Shown here in pieces: positions 33,525-46,627 of a DNA stretch of 64,000 nt; positions within the stretch are counted from its first letter, which is position 1, and every line of letters starts with the position of its first letter. The DNA comes from Artemisia argyi (taxonomy: Eukaryota; Streptophyta; Magnoliopsida; Asterales; Asteraceae). The stretch is from NCBI GenBank assembly GCA_030686995.1, contig CM060708.1, positions 107,842,463 to 107,906,462 on the forward strand. The letters are read 5' to 3'. A program made the position numbers and the translations under genes. The notes beneath the pieces were generated by a model. It did no database searches. It worked only from the letters and a program-made list of their open reading frames with translations, and had not been told where the DNA came from.

Positions 33525-35300
33525 CTATCTCCTTCATCTATTGTATATCAGTTTCACAATGAGCCGATTGGATCAGGCCGGAAAAAAATGCGGGAAGCTG
33601 GGCTAACGGAAAACGGGCCTCGACTACTGTTCATAGAACGGCGTCGTTTCAAATGCTCTTTAATATATATAGTAATTCGTTCAAAAAATAAAAAATAAAA
33701 AATAATAATAATAAAATAAAAATATAAATTGAGAAAGGTTTATTCGTTAAAGGTCATTGTCTTAAAAATAAATAAATAAATAAAAATAAAAATCTTCTAA
33801 AGGTTATTTAACTCGTACAATCTAATACACTTCCGAGTCCTTCCATTCTTTCATATATGTTCATTAACATTGTAAAAGGCTAAAAAAATGAAGGTTAAAG
33901 AGTTTTCTTTCCTTTATATATTTCTTTGGGTGGGCAGAACCTCGATAATTTATGCACTCGAGATTTTTGGAGCTGGTGATTAAAAGGGTCCCTTAGTAAG
34001 AAGTTAATCCGAGTATCCGGTAACCTAAATTAAGGCTGCCCACAGTGGCAACCTATATTACATCATCTTTTCGTCTGCCATCTCAGCTTTCTCTCTCTTA
34101 ACTCATATTCATCTTTCTCATCACAGTGGCAACACATATTGCATCATCTCCCTTTTTTTTTCTTAAACGTTTAGGAATATTAATTTAAAAAAGTGTTCCT
34201 CAATATCGATCGAAAATTTGAACGATTTGTGAAACTTGGCAGCCGGCGACCGATGTGCCACAATGGCAACAACCGAATTCAACATCAGTCGAACGAATTC
34301 AAAGAACGATATTTGCCGACCCAGTGTGAGTAGCCTAAGGTTTCGATAAGAAACTCCACAAAAGTGTCATTGATAAAGATGTCAGAATTTCAAAAAATTG
34401 TATGACTTCATTATGGAAAAACGTATTTACCCGAAATTCTGCAATACCATAAGCAAAAAGATAAACTTAATTATATTGAGCCTGATATTCAATCATAATT
34501 TCTCATTTGAATCCGTGTGATGAACTATTATGATTTGGGAACATAGGCGATGTCGTGATGGTTCTACATTAATTCAAGACCACATGATCCATCTGAAAAA
34601 ATAGTTTTGCATTTCCTATGCCTACCAAAATTCCTCGTTATTCAAAGAAGCACATTCAGTAATTTTCTATTTTTGATATGGATGGAGAAGATTTAGAGAA
34701 GACCATAATGAGAAAAATATTTCTAGATTAAAAATCAGTAACGGAACCTAGAAAACAAAGCATTCGCAACAATGTAAAATCATTTGAAGACCGCCACAAC
34801 AAAAACTTGACATCATCATTTGTTCTCATATTCAAAAAATAATTTTTATTTTTCAAATTATCACTTTCTGAGCATTTTGTTCACATTCAATTATTCAACG
34901 AATAATTATCTCACAAAACATGAAAACTGCAAGTGACGTGTACCAGCATAACCATAAACAAATATTTTTATGTGATTACTATAATATTTATGAGATACTA
35001 GTCATGTAAAAACTCGTTTTTCGTGGAAAAATGATTTTAAACATGAAGCTACATATTTCGATTCCTTGATCAATCGTTATCAAGCCTAAACGAGTCATGA
35101 GCCTTAATAATACAAAAATTACAATAATGGTCCCTGTGATTAATTTACACCGTGTGACAGCTCGAGTCCAATTAATAGTATTTATATTTTCGGTGAATAT
35201 GGTCGTATATATACTTGTTTCGAAGATATTTTAATAATCTGATGACTTTTGCAAAAATTATATTTTTACGTGTTAAGTGTATAATTTTTACGAAGTAAAT
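33525..35300. other. AT-rich non-coding stretch
   Basis: It holds (AATA)n runs near 33690-33800 and a pair of direct repeats near 34040 and 34125 (CACAGTGGCAAC then ATATTGCATCATC). The pair looks like a MITE remnant. No gene recognised. The left border of the gypsy LTR described next may lie in here. Confidence 0.35.
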
Positions 35301-37908
35301 ACACGAATTCTTGTGACAAACGAAAAGAAAATGGAAGACATGGGAACCTTTTCTTCCACTATATAAACACCTCACCTCCTCAATTTACTTCATTTTCATT
35401 TTCATTCTTCAAATTCTAGAGAGAGAAAGAAAACTATTCTCTCCTCCTTCTCTCTAAAATCACCACCACCTCTCTCTATCTACCCCATTGCCAGCCACCA
35501 CTACCGTCGCCAGCCACCCAACCCCGTCGATCACCATCACCGCCGGCCACCACCATCTCCACCACCGAGCCACCTACCGCCGGTAGTTGCCGCACCGCCG
35601 CCACCACTCCTTTTTCTTCTTTTATTTGTGTTTTCAAGATTTAGAGTTTTGAAGGTTTATGTTTATTGTCCGGAGTTAGTACACGACGTTTGAGTTGTGT
35701 TTAGGATTTTTAAAAAGGGTTTCTCTTCTAACTTGTAATCACTTCACTAATCTTTTCATCTTTTTACTTCTTTTTAAACTTTGTTAGTTAATGTTTGGTA
35801 GTTAATATGGTTAAATAATGTTTGGTATATTGAGCATACGGAATAGCGGTTATTGATTATATGTGCACTTTCGGTATTGATGAACTAAAAAGGTTGTCTC
35901 GGGTCCGTTATTGTATTAAATTGACATTTTAGAGTATGTATTGTTGAAACGGATATTTGTGACTTTGTTGGATAGTTATAAATAGTTAAATGGTGATTTT
36001 GAAAAATATGGAAATGTCCTATATACAAACGGGTCATGCCGAAATTTTCTAAAATGACTATACATAGAATATTTTTCACAAAATTATTCTTCTCACAAAT
36101 TCCGACAAAAAGACGAAAACACAAAAATTTACAAACTTTTAAAACTTCTTTTATTTATTTTATAACACTTAATCATGTGTTTTCTTTTAAACGAAAACAC
36201 TTTATTTCATCATTTTGAGGTTTCCGGTAACGTGTCGAATTATATTATTTTATTTATTTTTCTATTTTCTTATATAATACATGCAATGTATTATATACTT
36301 TGACTATTTTTTTTTTCTCATTCTTTCTTATATATAATACATGCCATGTATTATATATGCTTTGATTATTTTTTGTTGTTCATCTTTATTATATAATTCA
36401 TGCTACGAATTATATACTTGTTTATTTTTCATATGTAATATATAATGTGTATATATTACACTTTGATTTATTCTTTCGGTTTATTTTATTTAACCAACCA
36501 CCAAACTACTACAACTTGAAATCTAAATCTGTTATCAACGTGTCGCGTTGATGTAACCATCATTCGGAAAACTCAATATCATTATTTTTTTTAGCGTGTC
36601 ATAACCGATAAGATAAACCTTATCTTCTAGGTCGAGTCGTTCGGTTACCGTTGTGTTGTGCCTCTTATTTCCTTATTTCTGTTACTTGATCTACTGCTTC
36701 GAGTTGAGTTAGTAACCCCTACTTTACTTATTTTAAACCATTTTGGGATGAGAATACATACACACTTTACTTATTCGATTTGCTCGAACTCTTTATAAAA
36801 GTTACTCTCATACATGATTCATTTATTCAAAAACATTTTCTGCTTTGTTTTAATATTTCTTTGATTTCTCGAATGTAATACTTATTTACTCATTACATAC
36901 TTGATTTCTTACTCATGGACACAAGTGCTTGAAACATATATGTGAGTTAATAGCCCCACTCTTACTTTATAGTTGCCTTGCAAAACTTTGGGGGTGAGAA
37001 ACATGTGAAACTTTTCTTGGACCAAAAACTATACTTATGCTTTCGTAAACTATTGCGTAGTTAGCCTAAGCCCTGAATCCTACTTATGCCCACTTTAATG
37101 AACCATCAATTCCCGCTGGGAAGCGCGATTGTTATAAATAGATCTATTGGGGGTAACTCCCCCGTTCAGTTGGCCAGACGGGTCAATGCGAACGTATACC
37201 ATATTGGAATACGAGTGTACCAGGATAAACAATAGAAATGGGCCCCTTTTACTTTATGTGCTATAATAGCGCACTTTATTGTCATAGCTTCGGTTGCATG
37301 AACTTAGTGCTAGCGTAATAATCTCTCTTCTTTGTATGACATTATATTCGTTGTAATGTTCATATACTTTGCATATGGTCCAACTTTATGTTTAATACTT
37401 ATGGTCCACTTTACTAATACTTTTCATGACGCTGTGAGTAAAGTCGTAGTCACTAATACAAACTTGACTTGTATGTGAACAAATATTCACACTCAGAAAC
37501 CTTGTGGTCCACATTACTTATTTACTTAAAGGTAAACTTTATTTTCATGATATTGTGAGTGACACAATGGCCACAAAACTTTCTATTGAACTCGCATTTC
37601 TGTTACTACTTTATTATAAACCTATGAATTCACCAACTTTTTAGTTGACACTTTTTTAGCATGTATTTCGAGTCACGTTTTGGAAGATTTATGCATTATT
37701 TCACTATTCCATACTCTTTTTTTCAAAACATATTTATTTCTATTGTAAAACTCTTGTAGATTTCATATTAATCTCAAAATGTGTTTTATAGAATGTGTAT
37801 TTTCAAAATGACACATGTAGAGGTCGTTCTTTGTATTCGGTGACTTTGTATTATGAAGGAGCATTCCCTAAGACATTGTCTTCCGCTGAGATATTTTTGG
37901 GTGTTACA
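35300..37908 (+). mobile_element. Ty3/gypsy LTR (solo or 3'), left border unresolved
   Basis: A TATA-like CCACTATATAAACACC near 35358 is followed by a CT-rich leader. The 3' part (about 37000-37330 and the end CTTCCGCTG...GGGTGTTACA at 37908) matches, in reverse orientation, the sequence at 60189-60960. Shared landmarks are CCGCTGGGAAGCGCG, ATAGATCTATTGG, GGGGTAACTCCCCCGTTC and GCATGAACTTAGTGCTAGCG. No primer-binding site follows position 37908. Chromovirus type is an inference. Confidence 0.55.
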
Positions 37909-39520
37909 CACTAACACCATCAACACCCTCACCCGCACTAACATCATCAACACCCTCACTAGTCGTAACACTAGCACTAACACCATCAACACCCTCACTA
38001 GCTGTAACACCTGCACTAACACCATCAACACCCTCACTAGCCAACACGGTCACCACTATCACTAACACCGTCACCACTATTACTAACACAGTCAACATCA
38101 TCACTAACGGTAAAACCGGTATTCCTTCCATTATTAACTCCAAAAAAATGATGGAATAATTTCAACTCCGGCGGCAGAGTTACCACGGTGACGACGTCGT
38201 TGTGATGACGGAATAATTTTAACATTGGAGACGCCACCCGCCAGACGAGGTGGAGTTACGGTGATACTTACATTTCCACCGGATACTCTCTTCCATAATG
38301 ACGTCAGTGACGTCACGGGGTAACAAATCTGACGGACTATTTTCATTTCATTTCATGGTGTGTGCTGGTGTGTGGGAGAAAGAGAGATAGATTGTTTGTT
38401 TGAGGAATGATTATTTATGACATATTTTGATTTAGGGGTTTGAATTATATAAAATGGTTGGGATGGGTGTTGACGTGGCATTGTTTGCACGTGTGCCTCT
38501 TATTAATTTAGAAATTTCATTTTTATGTGGTAAAAGTAACTTTTGCTAAAAAATAATGTAAAACTCACATCATGTTTGCATAGCGAATATTAAAAGGAAA
38601 ATAATAAATTATCCTATTTAATATGCTAATAATCCTCCTACTCAAAGGATCTTGCCTAATAATCCTTCCACTTATTCTCTCTCAGCATTCCAAACTATCA
38701 GTTTTGACACTTGTCAAGATCGTGTGAGTAAGAGGATTATTAAACACATTAAATAGGATAATTTATACTTTTCATTTTAATATTCGTAATACAAATATGA
38801 TGTGAATTTTACATTATTCTTTTAGAAAAAGTTACTTTTACCACATGAAATGAAATTTCTAAATTAGTAAAAGGCACATGCGCACACAATGCTACGTCAA
38901 CACCCATCCCAACCATTCTATATAATTCAAACTCCCAAATCAAAATATGTCATAAATATTCATTCCTCAAACAAACCCTTCATCTCTCTCTCACACACAC
39001 ACCATGAAATGAAATGAAAATAGTCTGTCGGCTTTGTTACCCCGTGACTTCACCGACGTCATTCTGGAAGAGAGTATCCGGCGGAAATTTAAGTATCGCC
39101 GTAACCTTACCTCCTCTAGTGGTGGCTTCTCTGACGTTAAAATTATTTCGTCGTCACAACGCCGCCATCAACGTGGTAACTACGCCTCCGGAGTTGAAAT
39201 TATTCCATCGTTTTCTTGGTGTTAATAATGGAAGGGATACCAGTATTTACCGTTAGTGATAGTGTTGACTGTGTTAGTGTTAGTGGTGACGATGTTAGTG
39301 ATAGTGGAGACTGTGTTATGGCTAGTGAGGGTGTTGCTGGTGTTAGTGCGGGTGTTACGGCTAGTGAGGGTGTTAATGGTGTTAGTGCAGGTGCTACAAC
39401 TAGTGAGGGTTTTGATGGTGTTAGTGTGGATGAGGGTGTTGATGGTGTTAGCGCGGGTTTTACGGCTAGTGAGGGTGTTGATGGTGTTAGTGCGGGTGTT
39501 GACGATAAGGAGATCGGATT
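37909..39520. repeat. Large inverted duplication (head-to-head), about 0.7-kb arms
   Basis: The left arm (about 37916-38640) and the right arm (about 38747-39500) are diverged reverse complements around a spacer of about 100 bp. Both arms contain, reading outward, a CT/AC-rich leader, ATGAAATGAAATG, and a frame of the type CYPVTSxTSxWKRVSGGN. They also carry KLFRRHNxxxxVVT and a run of GGTGTTAGTG / CACTAACACC repeats. Outside the arms similarity stops. It may be a pair of divergent gene fragments sharing a promoter, or a foldback element. Confidence 0.75.
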
Positions 39521-39785
39521 GAATGATGGTCGTGCGAATAGTGATAAGAGTGTTAATGGTCACCCAATTTTTGAGGGAGAAGACGGTGGCCATAGTGATG
39601 TTTTTTACGGTAAGATTGTTAAAGAGGCCGTCGTTTGGAAAGTAAAGTTAATAAAGTTGTTAGCGGTATCATCAACGATGCATATGACTACTGTCTTCGA
39701 GCTTTACAAATTATCATCGACACTGATTTATTTCCACTTTTGTATAAGTTTTGTTTGGTTGTGTTTGCAGTGGTTGTTTGAGTAG
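39216..39785 (+). CDS. Hypothetical repetitive protein (ASEGVxGVSAGVT repeats)
   Basis: The frame is 189 residues long, starting in the right arm of the inverted duplication. Residues about 15-105 consist of imperfect 13-residue repeats such as ASEGVNGVSAGAT and ASEGVDGVSAGV. After that the sequence becomes acidic (DGGHSDVFY), then hydrophobic at the end (FCISFVWLCLQWLF). A possible donor GTAAGA at 39612 and an acceptor TTTGCAG near 39770 suggest that the last part is intron rather than protein. Not recognised. It is a weak call because the arm's reverse strand and a second + frame are also open through the same repeat. Confidence 0.25.
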   Translation: MVLIMEGIPVFTVSDSVDCVSVSGDDVSDSGDCVMASEGVAGVSAGVTASEGVNGVSAGATTSEGFDGVSVDEGVDGVSAGFTASEGVDGVSAGVDDKEIGLNDGRANSDKSVNGHPIFEGEDGGHSDVFYGKIVKEAVVWKVKLIKLLAVSSTMHMTTVFELYKLSSTLIYFHFCISFVWLCLQWLFE

Positions 39786-39803
39786 TTAGGGCGTTATGGT
39801 GCC

Positions 39804-40145
39804 GTGGAGTATGCCAAGGATTATTTTAGAGAATCAGTCGAAGGTCGTTATGTTAAAAGAGCTTTGCTAAACGAGGGAATTAAGTTTGAAATAACGGGTC
39901 TTAAAGGAGCTTCATATGTTACTATAGATATTGTTGGAAATGAAACGTTAAGGGTGGTTGCAATTGTAGGAGGGAAAGCCGTTAGACATAATCTTAGGTT
40001 GCCTGAAGGCAAGTTTCTTGTAGCAACACGACATGAAAAATTCGACCGAGATGTAAGACAACTTGCGATTGTAGAAGGGAAAGCCGTTAGAATTTTGAAA
40101 TTTCTAGTACCATCCGAACTTTCTGGATATTCAAAATTGAATTGA
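39804..40145 (+). CDS. Hypothetical protein fragment
   Basis: The frame continues the open reading YGAVEYAKDYFRESVEGRYV, then KRALLNEGIKFEITGLKGAS...IDIVG. This has a natural protein composition and may be a terminal exon of the gene that starts in the inverted duplication. Its second half repeats the segment VAIVGGKAVR / LAIVEGKAVR, and a third DNA copy of GTAGGAGGGAAAGCCGTTA lies after the stop near 40178. I cannot name a family. Confidence 0.35.
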   Translation: MEYAKDYFRESVEGRYVKRALLNEGIKFEITGLKGASYVTIDIVGNETLRVVAIVGGKAVRHNLRLPEGKFLVATRHEKFDRDVRQLAIVEGKAVRILKFLVPSELSGYSKLN

Positions 40146-41610
40146 ATATCCCGGATATGTATAATACAAAGTTTGTTCGTAGGAGGGAAAGCCGTTAAAA
40201 TTCTCACTTAACATTCTACACTTTTAGTTTTTTACATCAATTTTCTTTAGAAAATCATCTAGATCACTATAATACAAAGTTAGTTCGTTTTTGCGGTTAT
40301 TTTTGTTAAAATTTTCCAAAAGGTGTATAGATCAATTCTGGAAACACTCTTACAATTTAATACTATTTTTTAAACATTACAATTTAATATACATTTTGAA
40401 ATTTTATTGATTTATATGTGTAATTTTACACTAACAGTTATATGTTTGGCGGAGGCTACCATTGGTAAGTGGATTATGATTTACTTAGTAGATCTATGAT
40501 TCAATTCCCACCAGGTTCTCTTTTTAGCATCTTCTTTATCAAAACAATACATTAACAGTTAGATTATTTCAAAAAGGTATAATAGTATTAAAATGTTGTG
40601 AAAATAAAGAAGTAGCAGCTTTATAGTATGTACATTATGCATTAATAACCTAATAGCACATCCGAGGTCACCAACCTTGGAACTAGTACTTCTCAAAAAC
40701 AACTTTTATACTAGATCTAAAAAGTGTTTGGTAACTTATAGTCATTTTTAAAACGTACACTATTTTGGTATTTCAGTGCGAGACGAATTTTTTTTAAAAG
40801 TCAACACCATAAACCTTTGGGTCAATTCAATATTAACCAACTTAAACACTATAATGTCATATTTACCTAAAAAATGCTTTAGTTACATTTTACATCATAC
40901 ATTTAAAGCTTATATTTTAGGTATATATGACATTTTAATGTTTAGATCGGGTATTATATGAAATTATCTCTAAATATTTTTAGGTGTATATGACACCGAA
41001 ATTATTTTTATAGTATAAGGGATGGGTTGGAGTTTTTTAACCGACTCATGGCTTTTATAAAACATATTTACCATTGTATTGTATGGGATTTTCAAAAATA
41101 TTAGCTAGTGTATGGTGTTAGGCAGCCAATTTAAAATTATCAGTGAACCGACGCATTTACTATTCTGAATGGTCGAATGGATATAATATCCTATTCTGTG
41201 AAGTATTTAAAGGTAAGTAGGTAACCATTTGTAGCCGCTCCACAATCGTCAGTCTTATTCATTAAATCCCAACAAAGTCTCCCAAGGTACGATCAAATTA
41301 GATGTACTAATTTTGTTTCGTTAAATTAAAATGTACGATTAATTTGTGGCCTGGTTAGTTAGAGCCCTATAATTGTAAGTTGTTGATTTTAAGTTAAATG
41401 GCTAGCTAATATGATATAATGTTGTATATTTTTTAAATATATTTCCATCTAGCTTCTAAATTTATACTATTTTATATTGTATGACACCTTATAAAGATGG
41501 TCATATTGTATGACACCTTATCGTGTAAATGGTAGATTTGACAAACAAGCATATTAACTAAAAATCCCGTGATTTTTATTGGTACACTTAGTAATTAGAC
41601 TTATATTAAA
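40146..41610. other. AT-rich, no gene recognised
   Basis: A pol III B-box-like GATTCAATTCCC near 40499 could mark a tRNA-derived SINE remnant, but no clear A box or tail was found. Nothing else stands out. Confidence 0.3.
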
Positions 41611-42219
41611 TACTAAACTATTTTTACATACCAAGAGACTCATCCCCATCATCCATCTAAAATAAATTAATGGTTAAGATTAAAAACATTTTAATATTTC
41701 ACATTTTTTATAATTTAAATCTCTTAAACCGTTAATCGTTAAGCGAAAATAATTACACCATCGCGACGAGCATTTAATTATCTTTCTATAGACGGACACT
41801 TTAATATACTTTCAACAACAAAAAAATCGTTTTTATCACGTTTTTTTTTTGTGGCCGAAAAATCATATATGATATTACATATCATATATGATATATCATA
41901 TATGATACTGCGTATTACATACCATATATGATATGTAATATCATATGTGATTTTTTCGGCCACGAAAAAAAACGTGAAAAAAAAATTGTCGAAAATATAT
42001 CAAAGTGCTTATCTATAGAAGATAATTAAATGCTCGTCGTAACGGTATATTTTTTTTCGCTTAACGATTAACGGTTTGAAAGATATTAATATTTGAAAAA
42101 AAATGATGAAAGTGGGTTTTTAAATTGTTGGGATTAATCTTATCCATTAGATCAAATAAAAATAAAGAAAAGATGGAGGGTGAAGATTATTCATTTGGTA
42201 TATAAAAAGAGTGGTACTC
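41611..42219. mobile_element. Foldback MITE with about 250-bp inverted arms
   Basis: The outer ends read TTTTTACATACCAAGAGACT on the left and, from the right, TTTTTATATACCAAATGAAT. The arms share CCGTTAATCGTTAAGCGAAA, GACGAGCATTTAATTATCTT and GTGGCCGAAAAA. The centre (about 41865-41950) is a palindromic run of ATCATATATGAT units. Exact borders and target duplication are not resolved. Confidence 0.7.
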
Positions 42220-42409
42220 AAATGATCTTAAATCAAACCATTATTAGTTTTATTTTATTTCATGAAGAAAAAACATTGTAATATTTGTGACACTTTTGGG
42301 CACGATGTTAATCACTTTTATTAAGTATGTATCTGTAGCCAAATACAAGCTAAACACAAACCACCTTTATCTTTCATAACATTGACATTCAATATATGAA
42401 TGTCACAAT

Positions 42410-42889
<480 letters not shown>

Positions 42890-44154
42890 ATGGAGCATAA
42901 AAGAATAGGTTCGACTTTATTGTTAGACGAGCCGTTTGAGTGGTCTAATGATAGTAGTCTCGAGTTTTTTGCTAACGTGATTGACGCAGATGAGGAGGAA
43001 GATACGGCAAGGTCGACATGAACATCAGTAAAACGCGATCGGATCAAAGCTGCAAAAAGATTGCATCGTGATTATTTTTGTGAAGAACCAAGATATAACG
43101 ATCAAGTGTTTGAAGATAGGTATCGTATGCCTAAACGTTTATTTTTAAAAATCACACATGCTATTGAGTCTAGATTCGAGTATTTTCAAGAAGGTTATGA
43201 TGCTAGAGCCAAAAAAAGTTTCACAGCCATACAAAAATGTTCGTCTGCCGTTAAACAACTCACAACCGGTAATTCACCGGATGAGTTTGACGAATATTTA
43301 CAAATGGCTCAAAGAACGTCACGTGAATGGCTTCAATTTTTTTGTGACGCTATTATTCAGATATACGGTCGAGATTACCTACGTAGGCCAACAAGCCATG
43401 ATATTGCATGTTTGTACGAAGCACACGAAGCTCGACATCACATTCCGGGTATGATCGGTAGCCTAGATTGCACACATTTCGATTGGAGGAATTGTCCAAT
43501 CGAATTGAAGGGTCAATATAAAAGGGGTGATCATCAATACCCCACGATTATGATGGAGGCAGTGGCGTCTCAAGATTTGTGGATATGGCACGCGTTCTTT
43601 GAACCGCCGGGTTCAAACAATGATGTGAATGTTGTGATGCAATCCCCGCTATTCCTCACCGAGCGTAATGGTACGGCTCCTAAGTGCCCATTTGTTGTGA
43701 ACGGCCATACGTACAAGCGTGGCTACTATCTAACAGATGGCATATATCCTACATGGTCTACTTTTGTTAAAGCGTTCAAATTTCCTACCGACCCGCAAGA
43801 GAAAAAGTTCAAGAAAGTACAAGAGTCGGTGCGAAAAGATGTTGAACGGGTATTTGGTGTTCTCAAGGGTAGATGGGGTATACTAAGACGACCCTTACGG
43901 CCGTACACAGTAGACAGAATTAGAAAACTAGTTTATGCGGGTGTGATATTGCACAACATGTAACTACATGACTCCGGTACCGCAATCTCCCCAGTTCATA
44001 TTCGGGATCCTCCGATCCAACCGATGACGAAGCAGCCTTAGCCGAGATACGAGATGAGGATACACATTTTCGTCTCCGATTTGATCTTATGGAGCATATT
44101 CACGCTCAACAATTACCATACCTCGAGGTGGACGATGAAAACGATAAAGATTAG
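42890..44154 (+). pseudogene. PIF/Harbinger (ALP1-like) DDE transposase, nearly intact
   Basis: The frame starts MEHKRIGSTLLLDEPFEWSN at 42890. It meets a single TGA at 43019 (codon 44, where an Arg codon CGA would be a C-to-T change away) and runs on to HNM and TAA at 43961. The continuation SPVHIRDPPIQPMTKQ and, after a 1-nt shift near 44036, AEIRDEDTHFRLRFDLMEHI to TAG at 44154 shows that the original protein was about 420 residues. The DDE_Tnp_4-type core is present: SLDCTH (first Asp), DLWIWHAF followed by GSNNDVNV (second Asp), and RVFGVLKGRW. It belongs to the nuclease half of the two-protein PIF/Harbinger system. No Myb-like partner gene is seen in the window. Confidence 0.88.
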
Positions 44155-44279
44155 TTTTTTAGTATTATGAAATTTAGTATTTTAGTATTATGTAATGTTA
44201 TTTTATGTTTTTTAAAAATATTATGTAATGTTTTTTTTAAGTTTTAATGGAATTTTAGTTTTTTTTATAATTTTAATGG

Positions 44280-44329
<50 letters not shown>

Positions 44330-44945
44330 GAGTGAAGTGGTGCCTGCAGAAGTATGAGTGAGTGATGAAAAAAGTAAGGAATGATGTGGCGCAATGAGAT
44401 TGGTTGAGAGAGTGTGTGAACCACTCCCTCCCCTAAAATTCGGAAACACCAACAGTAATGTGGCGCACCCGGAAATGGGTACTTGCATTTTAAGTCAAAA
44501 TTTTAATCTAAGAATAAATTTACTATCCGAAAGTTTTGGATATCCAAAATTCAATAACCAAACTTTCGGGTATCCAAAATTGAATAACCCGAATTTAAGA
44601 ATGTCTAAATATGGATGGACTATAACATTGGTTTCCAACCACCCACATACATTTAAAAGATTATTGTTCTTTAAAAACAAAGATCGATAGTAAACATTGG
44701 AGAGCTATCATAAGATGAACGATAATGTTTGGATATTTTGGGATACTTATGAAATGCTAATTTTGTGTCGACTTTTAAAGTTGACTCACGCTTGATCAAA
44801 TTAAGAAGAAGGCTTACATCATGAGATAATGCTTTTGAGTATTTGATTAATTTGTGTGTCAAAAACGGAAGAGGACTCTCTAAAGTGGAAAAAACAACTT
44901 TAGTGAAGTTGGGGAAGTGTGAGCTATTGAGTTTTTATTTAATGG

Positions 44946-44995
<50 letters not shown>

Positions 44996-46627
44996 TTGAT
45001 TTGAGTCATTGAATCAAATCAAATGACTCACACTTCCCTAACTTCACTAAAGTTACTTTAGAGGATCCTCCTCCGTAAATAACATATATACTTGGTGAGA
45101 TTATACATTTTTTAAATACTAATGAATCAAAAATGTAATGGGATCGCCTTTTTTTGTTTGCCTTTTCGCACTAAAATAAGTGTGTGTACTTTGTTTTCAT
45201 TTTAGTCCACGCATAAACATGTACTATAAAATATCTCAAACACCTAAAAATGTAAAAAAAATAAATATTTCACGTTTATATAGCATGTTTTTAACATCTG
45301 GTTCTCTATTCATCATTTAGGTACTTAATTTTGTTATTAACTTTTGATGTTTGGTTTACTTTTCATCGTTTAGGTTCTTGATGAAGATGGGAGAGCGATC
45401 ACCTACTGCATTATCCGAAGGAGCTATATTTGCTTATTTTGTGAGATTAATTGATGAACTTTATATAGTCATGAGCATAATCTTCATTCATAATTTGTAT
45501 GTTGTAATTGGTGAATTTTCATAATGAAGTAGTAATACATTATGTTTAGCAGAATTGTATATATTTTTCTTCTTCTTGATTTGTGTCGTTCATAAGAGGT
45601 GATAAATATATTTGTAGTTTAGAATCTATTTATATCTTTAATTTATAATTTATTTATATTTATAAATATAAATATAGAGTTTGGTCCCCGAGATTAAAAA
45701 GAATGATTCGTTCAGAAATTAAATGGCACATTGAATTCATTATATACCAAATAATCACCAGTGCGTCTTTGACACTAGAAATTTTATTCTTATATGGATC
45801 TTTACCACCACCACTCATACATCTATGCATAAGACATACACAAGGCAATAGAAACACAAAGCCATCAGATATCAGACTTCAATACTAATGATTATCCGGA
45901 AGCAGATTCAAAATTACATACCGCATACTCTCTTCAGCGGATTTAAGCTACTTTGATCAAAAGAGGAAACTCTAATCCTCTGGGAATTAGCATTTAACAT
46001 AAATATATGAAAATACAAGCAGATTGACAAATTTATAGAAATTCATATCGAATATTGAGCCGTTTTCATATATAGATCAAACAAAAACCCAAAGTATTAT
46101 GCAAAAAGTAGGAAAACATAAACCAAAAACAAAATCACGAAATTTAAATAAGTAAACGGCAAAGCGTACAAGGATTTAAAAATAAGTGAAGAGGCTAAAA
46201 GAGAAACATTGCCTTGAAAATACGTTGTGGAAAGAGGAACAAGTGATAATTAAAATCATGTTGACATATTGTAACGACGTACTGAGATGCCCCATAATTG
46301 CATGAGGTTTATTCACACCTCTAATTGAAAGGGAGCTTAACCGACGAACTAATGCCTAACCAGATTCAAAGACTAACCAATTGAAGGCCATGTGGCAACG
46401 TTAAACCCTACACTCCTGATTTCCGCCAAATCAGATTTAATAAGTTTTCAGTAAGCAAAGTAACGGTAAAAAAGGTAAAACACTTAGCAATGGAAGTTCA
46501 AGTCATAGATATATGTACACAGCATCTTTAACCCCAAATCAAAATAAGCTCCTTGTACAGGGCATCATCAACTCCAAAATAAAGTACTACGTGAGCATAT
46601 AAACATAATTGGTCTATGGGGAACGGG
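44155..46627. other. AT-rich intergenic stretch with two long A runs
   Basis: A runs lie at 44285-44327 and about 44947-44991. The second is flanked by inverted sequence (GTGTGAGC...TTTGATTTGAGTC / CAAATGACTCACACTTCCC), so it may sit inside a small MITE (about 44870-45075). The conserved 3' flank of copy 3 (CTGTACAAGGAGCTTATTTTG in reverse) lies at about 46535-46560. No gene recognised. Confidence 0.4.

Noticed and set aside
40450..40530. tRNA-like or SINE-like segment with a B-box-like GATTCAATTCCC
   Set aside because: No cloverleaf could be drawn and no A box with correct spacing is visible.
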